Positions 1 to 5,718 of a DNA stretch of 6,904 bases are shown here, piece after piece; positions within the stretch are counted from its first letter, which is position 1; each line of letters begins with the position of its first letter. Source of the stretch: DASPPK01 sp964399235 (GTDB lineage Archaea; Thermoproteota; Bathyarchaeia; Bathyarchaeales; Bathycorpusculaceae); NCBI GenBank assembly GCA_964399235.1, contig CAYNQC010000074.1, forward strand, positions 1 through 6,904, written 5' to 3'. The notes under the pieces were generated by a model. It worked only from the letters and a program-made list of their open reading frames with translations, was not told the DNA's origin and did no database searches. Both the position numbers and the translations under genes were made by a program.

Positions 1-382
1 GAAGCGCCTGCCATTCGTTCCATCGCCAAACCAAGGGATCATCGCCGTTATGGCGCATCAGGAAATCAACGAGTTCGATGCCGTCGCTCAAATAAATGAC
101 GAACAAACCCTCATAGAAGGCATGGTTGAGCGAGTCATAATGGAGGCTTTAGGAGGGGGGTGCCTAGTCCCCCTTGGCATTTTGGCGCACGTTGCAGGTG
201 AGCTTGTTAACGTCGTTTGCGAAGTGCTCTCGCTTGATGGCCAACGCATAGTGCGCCTCACCGATTTCGTATCGACTGACAAGTGCGAAAAAGAATCAAA
301 AGCATTTGCCCGACGAGTGAAAGAAAACGGGGCTGACTCGTTGATTGCCGAAGCTATCGCTTCGGTTTCAACGCCTGACTGA
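1..382 (+). CDS. hemC: Porphobilinogen deaminase (hydroxymethylbilane synthase), C-terminal part; 5' end outside window
   Basis: HemC is a cytosolic enzyme that condenses four porphobilinogen molecules into hydroxymethylbilane, the substrate of HemD. The reading frame is open from base 2, ahead of the first ATG at 50, and that upstream stretch reads KRLPFVPSPNQGIIAVMAHQ. This resembles the conserved segment of HemC that ends domain 2 (a P-x-x-x-QG-x-x-x-x pattern), so the ATG at 50 is an internal methionine and not the start. The motif ALGGGCLVPLG follows; its cysteine (codon 161-163) is the residue that carries the dipyrromethane cofactor in this family. The rest matches the small C-terminal domain. 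The stop is at 380-382, three bases before cobA, so the genes are probably co-transcribed. About two thirds of the protein lies upstream of the window. Identification is firm from the cofactor-cysteine context and the cobA-hemD neighbours. Confidence 0.92.
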   Translation, partial: KRLPFVPSPNQGIIAVMAHQEINEFDAVAQINDEQTLIEGMVERVIMEALGGGCLVPLGILAHVAGELVNVVCEVLSLDGQRIVRLTDFVSTDKCEKESKAFARRVKENGADSLIAEAIASVSTPD

Positions 383-385
383 AAA

Positions 386-1156
386 ATGAGACCAAAAAAT
401 ACGTCAAAGGGAAAGGTGTTCCTAGTTGGGGCGGGACCCGGCGACCCAGACCTATTGACCCTGAAAGCCGAACACGTTATTAAAAGCGCTGATATCGTGC
501 TCTACGACAAGCTTGTCGATGAGCGCGTCCTCGCGCTCGTTCCCAAAAAAGTGGAACTCTTAGACGTCGGCAAGGACCCAAACCACCACAAGGTTCCGCA
601 ACAGAGGATCAACGATCTGCTTGTCACATACGCGAAAAAGGGCAAGCGGGTAGTGCGGCTTAAGGGCGGAGACCCCTATGTATTCGGTCGCGGTGGGGAG
701 GAGGCCGAAGAGTTAGTCGCGCACGGAATCGATGTGGAGATAGTGCCCGGAATTTCATCAGCCGTGGCAGTTCCTGCGTACGCAGGCATCCCCGTAACGC
801 ACCGCAAGTACGCTTCTACGCTGACCATCATCACAGGCCATGAGGCCGCGGGCAACGAGCTTAAGTGGGACGTTCTTGCTCAACTTGATGGTACCCTCGT
901 GATTCTAATGGGTGTGGGTGCCCTCGCAGAAAACGTTGCAAATCTCATCGCGTTCGGTAAACCTGCGCAAACGCCAGCGGCAATCATTGCACAAGGAACT
1001 ACCAGCCGCCAAAAAGTCGTTGTTGGTGTCTTAGATAATATAGCACGTAAAGCTGAACGAGCCAACGTAGAAGCTCCAGCGGTACTAGTTGTCGGAGACG
1101 TAGTAAAACTCGCACATATACTTGGACAGCAACATGCAAACGCTAGCAATCATTAG
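386..1156 (+). CDS. cobA: Uroporphyrinogen-III C-methyltransferase (SUMT)
   Basis: This enzyme uses S-adenosylmethionine to methylate uroporphyrinogen III at C2 and C7, giving precorrin-2, the precursor of coenzyme F430, cobamides and siroheme. The 256-residue protein has the usual length of a stand-alone SUMT and lacks the extra dehydrogenase/ferrochelatase domain of CysG. Visible family motifs are VGAGPGDPDLLTLKA at residues 14-28, the VGK...HH..PQ..IN segment at 61-76, LKGGDPYVFGRGGEE at 92-106 (SAM site), and VPGISSAVAVPAYAGIPVTHR starting near 120. ATG 386 lies three bases after the hemC stop and leaves the normal short N-terminus before the first strand. No clear Shine-Dalgarno sequence is seen, so translation may be coupled to hemC. 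Its 3' end overlaps hemD. The order hemC-cobA-hemD places the three consecutive steps of precorrin-2 formation together. Confidence 0.96.
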   Translation: MRPKNTSKGKVFLVGAGPGDPDLLTLKAEHVIKSADIVLYDKLVDERVLALVPKKVELLDVGKDPNHHKVPQQRINDLLVTYAKKGKRVVRLKGGDPYVFGRGGEEAEELVAHGIDVEIVPGISSAVAVPAYAGIPVTHRKYASTLTIITGHEAAGNELKWDVLAQLDGTLVILMGVGALAENVANLIAFGKPAQTPAAIIAQGTTSRQKVVVGVLDNIARKAERANVEAPAVLVVGDVVKLAHILGQQHANASNH

Positions 1157-1907
1157 ACCCAAAAAACAGCTTGCTTATTCTAAGAAAGTCGTCGAATCCT
1201 TTGGGTATAAAACTCTGACAGCTACAATGGTCGATATAATGCCTTTTCGCGATTCGGGTTGGTTTACGTTGTTAGACGAATTAAGGAAAGGCAACGTGGA
1301 TTACCTGATACTCACGAGCGCTAACGGTGCACGGCGTTGTGTGCAGAGTGGGCTCACGGCAGCGAGCATCCCTGAATCGACGCACATCGTGGCCATAGGA
1401 CCCGCTACGAGAACTGCATTGCGTGAAGAGGGTCTTCGCGTCGATCTTGTGCCAACACAGTACAGCTCTCGCGGCATCGTTCAGATGCTCAGCAACGTGG
1501 AAGGAAAAAAAATCTGGATCTTGCGCAGCGCTTATGGAAGTTCAGAACTGATCGACGGGCTCAAGAACGGCGGCGCAACTGTTAATGAAGTCGTGCTTTA
1601 CACGCTTAAAAAGCGCTGTGGGCCACCTCAACGAAACTTCATAAGGGAGGTGACAGAGGGTGACGTGGCCGCCATACTGTTCACGAGCGCCATGACAGTC
1701 AGGGCTTTCTTTGACTGCGCGGACAAGATGGGAATACGCGAACGGCTCATGCGTCGACTCGCAAGTCAACTCATCGGTGCTATAGGGATCCCAACGGCAG
1801 ATGCACTTCGTGCGTGCAATGTTACTGTTCACGCCGTACCAAAAGACGCCACATTCCCCGAGCTCGTTTCAGCAGTGCATTCAACTTTGCTAAATCGCGC
1901 TTTATAG
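1134..1907 (+). CDS. hemD: Uroporphyrinogen-III synthase
   Basis: HemD closes and rearranges hydroxymethylbilane to uroporphyrinogen III, the substrate of the CobA enzyme encoded just upstream. The family is poorly conserved in sequence, but the two-lobed pattern can be seen: an N-terminal ARIIRP-like segment (TLAIIRPKK), LTSANGARR at residues 60-68, VAIGPATRTALREEG near 90, and the second-lobe hallmark ILFTSAMTVRAFF around residue 183, followed by IGAIGIPTADALR. The length, 257 residues, is typical. I chose ATG 1134; a TTG at 1122 is in frame and would add four residues, but it places extra sequence before the first strand. The gene overlaps the end of cobA by 23 bases, which suggests translational coupling. 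Context and motifs together make the call strong. Confidence 0.92.
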   Translation: MQTLAIIRPKKQLAYSKKVVESFGYKTLTATMVDIMPFRDSGWFTLLDELRKGNVDYLILTSANGARRCVQSGLTAASIPESTHIVAIGPATRTALREEGLRVDLVPTQYSSRGIVQMLSNVEGKKIWILRSAYGSSELIDGLKNGGATVNEVVLYTLKKRCGPPQRNFIREVTEGDVAAILFTSAMTVRAFFDCADKMGIRERLMRRLASQLIGAIGIPTADALRACNVTVHAVPKDATFPELVSAVHSTLLNRAL

Positions 1908-1926
1908 CGCACCTGAAGAGTTCTCT

Positions 1927-2814
1927 ATGGACATACTTTTAGCCGAGTACGCAAGTGTTATGGCCTCCAACCTGGCCGAAGAGGGACACGCGATGTTGCG
2001 AACCCTCGAAGCAGGTTTTCAAAAGCGTGGACATTCCGTACACGTGCCGCTTCAGCGAAAGGGTGATGCAAGCGCGTTTTATACACAAGTCGAGCAACTA
2101 GCACAAGTGTGCGATGCAGGACTCGTCATCGCTCCTGATAACCTGCTTTATGATCTCACGGCGCTCGTTGAAGAACACACAAAGAATCTCGGGTGTCCAG
2201 CAGAGGCAGTAAAAAAGGCTGCAGATAAACCCACCGCTTCAATGGTGCTTTCGAACGGATCATTGACCGTTCCTGAAATAAACCCCCGCACAGGCCCGTA
2301 CATCATAAAGCCTCGCGACGGCTGTGGCGCAGAGGGAATTCGCATCGTTGAAACGTTAGAACAAGATAAAATCGACGAAAACACGTTTGTCTCCAAGTTT
2401 GTCTCAGGGGACCCCATAAGCGTGAGCCTTGTTATTGGAAGAACCGTGCTGCCTCTATCGATCAACAAACAGCACATTCGCATCGATTCGACGATCAAAT
2501 ATCTGGGCAATACGACCCCGTATTCGGTTCCGAACGCGAGCGAAGTCCTCGATCAAGCCTCTAAAGCAGCACAGTTGCTAGGGTGCGAGGGTTACGTTGG
2601 CGTTGACATCGTGTTGCAGCCTGACGGCATCGTTAATATCGTCGATGTGAATCCGCGTCCTACAACGGCGATAGTAAGCATTGACAAGGTGATCGGCAAC
2701 GTGGCAGATTTGATTCTTCAAGCGCGATGGGGGAAAAAATTGCCAGCGCTTCTAAAACCACATGGCATACACACGTTCATAAGAACAAATTGCGGCAACG
2801 ACCGGCCTATGTAA
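1927..2814 (+). CDS. mfnD: ATP-grasp ligase, probable tyramine-L-glutamate ligase of methanofuran biosynthesis
   Basis: The 295-residue protein carries ATP-grasp signatures: PYIIKPRDGCGAEGIRIVE around residues 123-141, with Lys128 and the glycine-rich loop for ATP, and VDVNPRPTT at 239-247, where Asp240 and Asn242 fit the metal-binding positions. The opening MDILLAEYA resembles the start of the methanogen MfnD family (ILFFEYA in the Methanocaldococcus protein, from memory). MfnD joins the gamma-carboxyl of glutamate to tyramine with ATP, an early step of methanofuran side-chain assembly. The neighbour six bases downstream looks like MfnF, which supports this role over other ATP-grasp functions such as carbamoyl-phosphate or tetrahydromethanopterin-modifying ligases. 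It follows hemD by 19 bases on the same strand. The ATP-grasp fold is near certain; the exact substrate is inferred from similarity and context. Confidence 0.85.
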   Translation: MDILLAEYASVMASNLAEEGHAMLRTLEAGFQKRGHSVHVPLQRKGDASAFYTQVEQLAQVCDAGLVIAPDNLLYDLTALVEEHTKNLGCPAEAVKKAADKPTASMVLSNGSLTVPEINPRTGPYIIKPRDGCGAEGIRIVETLEQDKIDENTFVSKFVSGDPISVSLVIGRTVLPLSINKQHIRIDSTIKYLGNTTPYSVPNASEVLDQASKAAQLLGCEGYVGVDIVLQPDGIVNIVDVNPRPTTAIVSIDKVIGNVADLILQARWGKKLPALLKPHGIHTFIRTNCGNDRPM

Positions 2815-2820
2815 ACTCCT

Positions 2821-3807
2821 ATGGCCCAAACAATCGGAATCGACATCGGTGGGGCGAATACGAAAGTTGCCTCTGCTAACGGAACCACAAGGAGCTTTTA
2901 CTTGCCGCTGTGGAGGAAGAACGACCTCTCAGGCTTGTTGCGTCGAGTGAAAGATGCGTTTCGGCCAGAGCGCGTTGGGATCGTTATTACGGGAGAGCTG
3001 GCCGACGCTTATAAGAACAAGACTGAAGGGATTTGTTCTATAGCTGCTGCTGTCAACTCAGTTTTCTCGAATCCATGCTATCTGAATGTTCGCGGAGAGC
3101 TTACCCACACCATAGCAGAGGAAGACGCGCGTTTATACGCTGCGTCAAATTGGATAGCTTCGGCCTTCATTCTAGGAAAGAACGTCAAAGACTGCATATT
3201 CACAGATGTTGGAAGCACGACGTGCGACGTCATTCCTATTAAGAACGGGAAGCCGATCGCTCGAACAAGGGACTTTGAGCGCTTAAGACAAAATGAGCTT
3301 ATCTATACAGGCGTGCTGAGAACCAACATCGCGACCCTTCTGCACTTTGTTAAACTTAGCGGGAAGAAGTATAGGCTCTCCACCGAACTATTCGCGATCA
3401 CCGCAGACGTATACCGCGTGTTAGGCTACATAAGCGAGGAGGATTATACCTGTGACACACCTGATTCTCAATCACGTGATCTCGAAGCGTGTTATCAAAG
3501 AATCTCACGGGTCCTGCTTTGTGATGTTAACGAGCTTGGCAGGGAAAATGCACAAGATTTTGCCACGCAAGTTGAATGCGCGCAGATCACCGAGCTTGCC
3601 GAAGCACTGGCGTTGCAAGCACAGGAGCACGAGTTGCGCACAGTCGTCGGTGCAGGTATCGGAGAGTTTCTCATTGCCAAAGCTGCTTTGAAGGCGGGAC
3701 TTGAATTTCGACTGCTCTCGCAGCAATATGGACGAGCGCTTTCGAACGTTTTCCCTGCATTTGCGGTAGCGCAACTGGTCCAAAAAGCGGGTAGGTCACT
3801 TAAATAA
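2821..3807 (+). CDS. mfnF: MfnF-like enzyme of methanofuran biosynthesis (H4MPT-linked C1 transfer pathway family)
   Basis: The 328-residue protein belongs to the hydantoinase/oxoprolinase-like branch of the actin/HSP70/sugar-kinase fold. It begins with the phosphate-1 loop IGIDIGGANTKVA (residues 5-17) and has a second phosphate loop TDVGSTTCDVIPI around residues 128-140. It also shows GELADAYKNKTEGI near residue 60 and RQNELIYTGVLRTN near 157, features I associate with the family named for the tetrahydromethanopterin-linked C1 pathway. MfnF couples the aminomethyl-furan phosphate to gamma-glutamyltyramine, forming the ether bond of the methanofuran core. The gene starts six bases after the mfnD stop, without a visible Shine-Dalgarno sequence. 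Having both genes together argues that this organism makes methanofuran. Related proteins exist in methylotrophic bacteria with methanopterin-type pathways, but the neighbours here look archaeal. Confidence 0.88.
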   Translation: MAQTIGIDIGGANTKVASANGTTRSFYLPLWRKNDLSGLLRRVKDAFRPERVGIVITGELADAYKNKTEGICSIAAAVNSVFSNPCYLNVRGELTHTIAEEDARLYAASNWIASAFILGKNVKDCIFTDVGSTTCDVIPIKNGKPIARTRDFERLRQNELIYTGVLRTNIATLLHFVKLSGKKYRLSTELFAITADVYRVLGYISEEDYTCDTPDSQSRDLEACYQRISRVLLCDVNELGRENAQDFATQVECAQITELAEALALQAQEHELRTVVGAGIGEFLIAKAALKAGLEFRLLSQQYGRALSNVFPAFAVAQLVQKAGRSLK

Positions 3808-3870
3808 CTTTGATTCGAACGGGCCTTGTGTACGCGTCCTAGACCCCCTCAACCCTTGCGTACCTATCTA

Positions 3871-3880
3871 AATTCTTTTT
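3871..3880 (+). terminator. Possible oligo-T transcription terminator of the hem-mfn operon
   Basis: The tract AATTCTTTTT lies 64 bases after the mfnF stop. Archaeal RNA polymerase often ends transcription on short T tracts without a hairpin, and this is the best such tract near the operon end. It has only five consecutive T and no supporting stem, so the call is tentative. Confidence 0.3.
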
Positions 3881-4001
3881 CCAATGTCAATATCGAAATA
3901 CCGTTCTTCGCCTCAAAGCACTTTTCACGCAGATATGTGTGACAAATAATTGTACTCACGCGGCCTTATACCTACATTTGCGCTTTTTGTTTCGAGGAGC
4001 T

Positions 4002-4175
4002 ATGAACCCTTTAGCTGATATAGGGTGCTACTATGGGGTTCACTTTGGATGTCTCTGCGTCACGCGTGATTCTAACTGTCGACGCTGCGCGGAAAGGCTT
4101 ACAAACGCAGTAAAATACCGGCTCCAAGTAGCAGCGAGCACCATCGACACACAACGCGTGGAAAATACACGTTGA
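4002..4175 (+). CDS. Putative small Cys-rich protein, unknown function
   Basis: A 57-residue ORF starts at ATG 4002 and is preceded by GAGGAG at 3994-3999, a Shine-Dalgarno-like sequence at very short spacing. An in-frame GTG at 3939 would extend it by 21 residues but has no ribosome site. Five cysteines sit in the first half, at residues 9, 17, 19, 26 and 29, as C-x7-C-x-C-x6-C-x2-C, with a histidine at 14. That could be a small metal-binding knuckle, although it matches no family I recognise. A weak TATA-like CTTATA at 3965-3970 would place a transcript start near 3993. The ORF ends 28 bases before the tandem winged-helix gene on the same strand, so the two could share a transcript. It may equally be a chance ORF; codon choice and conservation are untested. 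Confidence 0.38.
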   Translation: MNPLADIGCYYGVHFGCLCVTRDSNCRRCAERLTNAVKYRLQVAASTIDTQRVENTR

Positions 4176-4188
4176 CGCTGCCAAAGAA

Positions 4189-4194
4189 GGAGGT
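4189..4194 (+). promoter_or_regulatory. Strong Shine-Dalgarno sequence that sets the start of the tandem winged-helix gene
   Basis: GGAGGT ends nine bases before ATG 4204, good complementarity to the 16S rRNA 3' end at normal spacing. The alternative in-frame ATG at 4294, which would begin exactly at the first winged helix, has no such site. This favours the longer protein with a 30-residue extension. Confidence 0.75.
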
Positions 4195-4203
4195 AAGCAA
4201 GAG

Positions 4204-5526
4204 ATGAACGGTGCACTAGGCGATGTTATACCTATCGTGTTTTCCGCTCAGAGCGCTCACGGCAGAACACCGCGTGATAACGGCACGGAATCGATGATAC
4301 AAATGCTCAACGATTTTGGGTTCAATGAGAAGGAAGCGCAGCTGTACGTGCACTTGCTGAAGTACGGGCCGAAGCGCGCGGGCGAGCTTGCACGGTCTTT
4401 AAAGACGTATCGTTTAGATGTCTACCGAAAGCTTGCTAGCCTTCTTGATTCGAATATGGTAAACGTCAAGAAGGAGAGCCCAGCGGTTTATTCGGCGGTG
4501 GATCTTGATAAAGCGCTCAACGACGTGATCCTTGCTCGCCAGCGCGAGCTTCATTGGATGGAAAAGAGAAAGATAGAGCTCCTTGAACGTGTAAACGGCA
4601 CACAGCTACGTCGCCAAGATGACACTCTGTTACCTGAAACACGTGCGATTGACGAAGATAGGGCCCTCATAAAATTATTGACCACGTTCTGGCTCAACGA
4701 GAAGGAAGCGCAGCTGTACGTGCACTTGCTGAAGTACGGGCCGAAGCGCGCGGGCGACCTTGCACGGTCTTTGAAGACGTATCGTGAAGACGTTTATCGG
4801 AGATGTGCGCGCTTAATCGCTATCGGCGTGGCAACAAAAACATCCGAAGATTCATCACGCTATGTGCCAGTCGAACTAGACGGAGCGCTCAACAACGTAA
4901 TCTTTGCCCACAAACGCGAGCTTCGTCGTTTACAAAAGGTCAAGCAAAAGGTTATCGAAGGCGCTAGCATTACGCTCTGCGAACGAGAGAACGTAAATGA
5001 GTCGTTTAAGCTGGTAAAAACCGTTGGTGAAGTGATAACTGCCATATCACAGCTTACTAACTCAGCAGAGATGTCTCTTATTTTCGTCGCCCATCCTCGA
5101 TTCAGCCTCATTTCAATGGGTGGCTTTCAGAATCAATTGAGATGTGCTGTTGCACGAGGCGTCCACGTCCGCGGCGTTCTCGATTTATACCCAAGGAACG
5201 CTTTGGTGGCCCGTGAGTATCTCAGTTGTGGTGTAGAACTGCGACACAAAGGCCACTACGATGGAATGACGATGGTCATTGCTGACGGCAAACGAAGCAT
5301 TAGCCTCATTTATGCCGATCTAAAAACAGCCCTTTCATTGGATGAAAATGTCGCGGCACTCTGGAGCGACTGCATAGCGCAAGCGGAATTTCTTATGAGC
5401 GCATTTGAAATGACCTGGACACAAGCAATCAATGCAGAAGAGCACATAGATCAGCTACTGCGACAGGACCCCCATCGCAAAGGCGCTCTCAAACCTGCGG
5501 AAAAGACGTTTTCTATAGTAGGATAA
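4204..5526 (+). CDS. TrmB-type transcriptional regulator with two tandem winged-helix domains and a PLD-like sensor
   Basis: The 440-residue protein has four parts. Residues 1-30 are a low-complexity-like extension with no recognised motif. Residues 31-100 form a TrmB-type winged helix (LNDFGFNEKEAQLYVHLLKY, then SLKTYRLDVYR in the putative recognition segment) ending in a charged linker helix. Residues 155-225 repeat the same domain (FWLNEKEAQLYVHLLKY, SLKTYREDVYR). Residues 268-440 form the C-terminal sensor found in the next two genes, with RGVHVRGVLD, HYDGMTMVIADGK and LWSD. Single-winged-helix TrmB proteins usually have 250-350 residues, so the second DNA-binding domain is unusual. In the sensor, G354-x-T356-x4-D361 has the spacing of a phospholipase-D HxKx4D motif with the catalytic His and Lys replaced, suggesting ligand binding without catalysis. 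The effector and targets are unknown. The family is clear; the role as DNA-binding regulator is inferred. Confidence 0.9.
   Translation: MNGALGDVIPIVFSAQSAHGRTPRDNGTESMIQMLNDFGFNEKEAQLYVHLLKYGPKRAGELARSLKTYRLDVYRKLASLLDSNMVNVKKESPAVYSAVDLDKALNDVILARQRELHWMEKRKIELLERVNGTQLRRQDDTLLPETRAIDEDRALIKLLTTFWLNEKEAQLYVHLLKYGPKRAGDLARSLKTYREDVYRRCARLIAIGVATKTSEDSSRYVPVELDGALNNVIFAHKRELRRLQKVKQKVIEGASITLCERENVNESFKLVKTVGEVITAISQLTNSAEMSLIFVAHPRFSLISMGGFQNQLRCAVARGVHVRGVLDLYPRNALVAREYLSCGVELRHKGHYDGMTMVIADGKRSISLIYADLKTALSLDENVAALWSDCIAQAEFLMSAFEMTWTQAINAEEHIDQLLRQDPHRKGALKPAEKTFSIVG
4327..4413 (+). repeat. Intragenic direct repeat, copy 1 (first winged helix)
   Basis: This 87-base block matches 4699-4785 with two mismatches (4386 G versus C, 4401 A versus G); the first 59 bases are identical. 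The offset is 372 bases, exactly 124 codons. It encodes residues 42-70, differing only at Glu61 (Asp185 in the other copy). Sequence on both sides is much more diverged. Confidence 0.97.
4699..4785 (+). repeat. Intragenic direct repeat, copy 2 (second winged helix)
   Basis: This is the partner of 4327-4413, encoding residues 166-194. Identity stops abruptly after the codons for TYR, just before the helix residues that differ between the two domains (LDVYRK versus EDVYRR). The homologous stretch of the gene at 5719 is clearly less similar at the DNA level. Confidence 0.97.
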
Positions 5527-5532
5527 ACGGCT

Positions 5533-5655
5533 ATGCGAGCCCTTGTTGACAAGGAGCAGCCACGAGGCGAAGTAAGCAACCTACTAACGAACCCTCTATT
5601 ACGAATAATAAAAGCGAACGCGCCGTCCAACGTAATAAAGATAGTATCCGAATAA
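5533..5655 (+). CDS. Possible 40-residue small ORF, unknown
   Basis: An ATG six bases after the stop of the tandem winged-helix gene opens a 40-codon frame that ends with TAA at 5653-5655. The peptide begins MRALVDKEQP and is moderately basic and hydrophilic, with no signal, membrane segment or motif that I recognise. No Shine-Dalgarno sequence is evident, so only termination-reinitiation could explain its translation. A frame of this length in a 192-base gap is not rare by chance, so support is weak. Confidence 0.18.
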   Translation: MRALVDKEQPRGEVSNLLTNPLLRIIKANAPSNVIKIVSE

Positions 5656-5660
5656 ATCGC

Positions 5661-5670
5661 AAATTATTTG
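5661..5670 (+). promoter_or_regulatory. Candidate TATA box for the single winged-helix regulator
   Basis: AAATTATTTG is the most A/T-rich, TATA-like element upstream of the gene at 5719. A start of transcription about 25 bases downstream would fall near 5690, just before the palindrome at 5694-5707 and about 28 bases before the ATG. It departs from the best euryarchaeal TATA consensus, so it is tentative. Confidence 0.38.
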
Positions 5671-5693
5671 AGCGCAAACTCGAGATGGTAAAT

Positions 5694-5707
5694 GTTACGG
5701 CCGTAAC
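5694..5707. promoter_or_regulatory. Perfect 14-base palindrome, candidate operator
   Basis: GTTACGGCCGTAAC is a perfect inverted repeat with no spacer, ending 11 bases before ATG 5719 and lying at or just after the predicted transcription start. A dimeric winged-helix protein binding here could block initiation, so autoregulation by the 5719 product or control by the tandem winged-helix protein is plausible. As RNA it would give only a 5-base-pair stem with a GGCC loop, so a DNA site seems likelier than an RNA switch. Confidence 0.5.
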
Positions 5708-5718
5708 GCTGCAAGATC

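Larger units (their letters stand above)
3808..4203. other. Intergenic region between the cofactor operon and the regulator array
   Basis: This 396-base gap separates the biosynthetic operon from the TrmB-type genes. It holds a T-rich stretch at 3874-3880 that might end the operon transcript, a plausible Cys-rich small ORF at 4002-4175, and a strong Shine-Dalgarno sequence at 4189-4194 for the next gene. I see no larger gene on either strand, no convincing RNA gene and no long repeat. Confidence 0.6.

Noticed and set aside
50..382. Reading the first ORF as a complete 110-residue gene starting at ATG 50.
   Set aside because: The frame is open and HemC-like upstream to the window edge, so this is the 3' part of a longer gene.
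3812..3858. Minus-strand tRNA-like pieces: GTTCGAATC (T-loop like, 3812-3820) and GGTCTAGGA (D-arm like) nearby, suggesting a tRNA or an integration-site remnant.
   Set aside because: The bases beside the T-loop-like piece do not pair into a T stem, there is no acceptor stem or CCA end, and no matching second copy is seen in the window. Most likely coincidence.
4060..4069. Palindrome TCACGCGTGA inside the small Cys-rich ORF.
   Set aside because: A perfect 10-base palindrome is expected several times by chance in a window this size, and it is not placed at a promoter.
4157..4171. CGTG-N7-CACG inverted repeat with an A-rich centre just upstream of the tandem winged-helix gene, considered as an operator.
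   Set aside because: Only four bases pair on each side, and it does not resemble either of the longer palindromes in the array.
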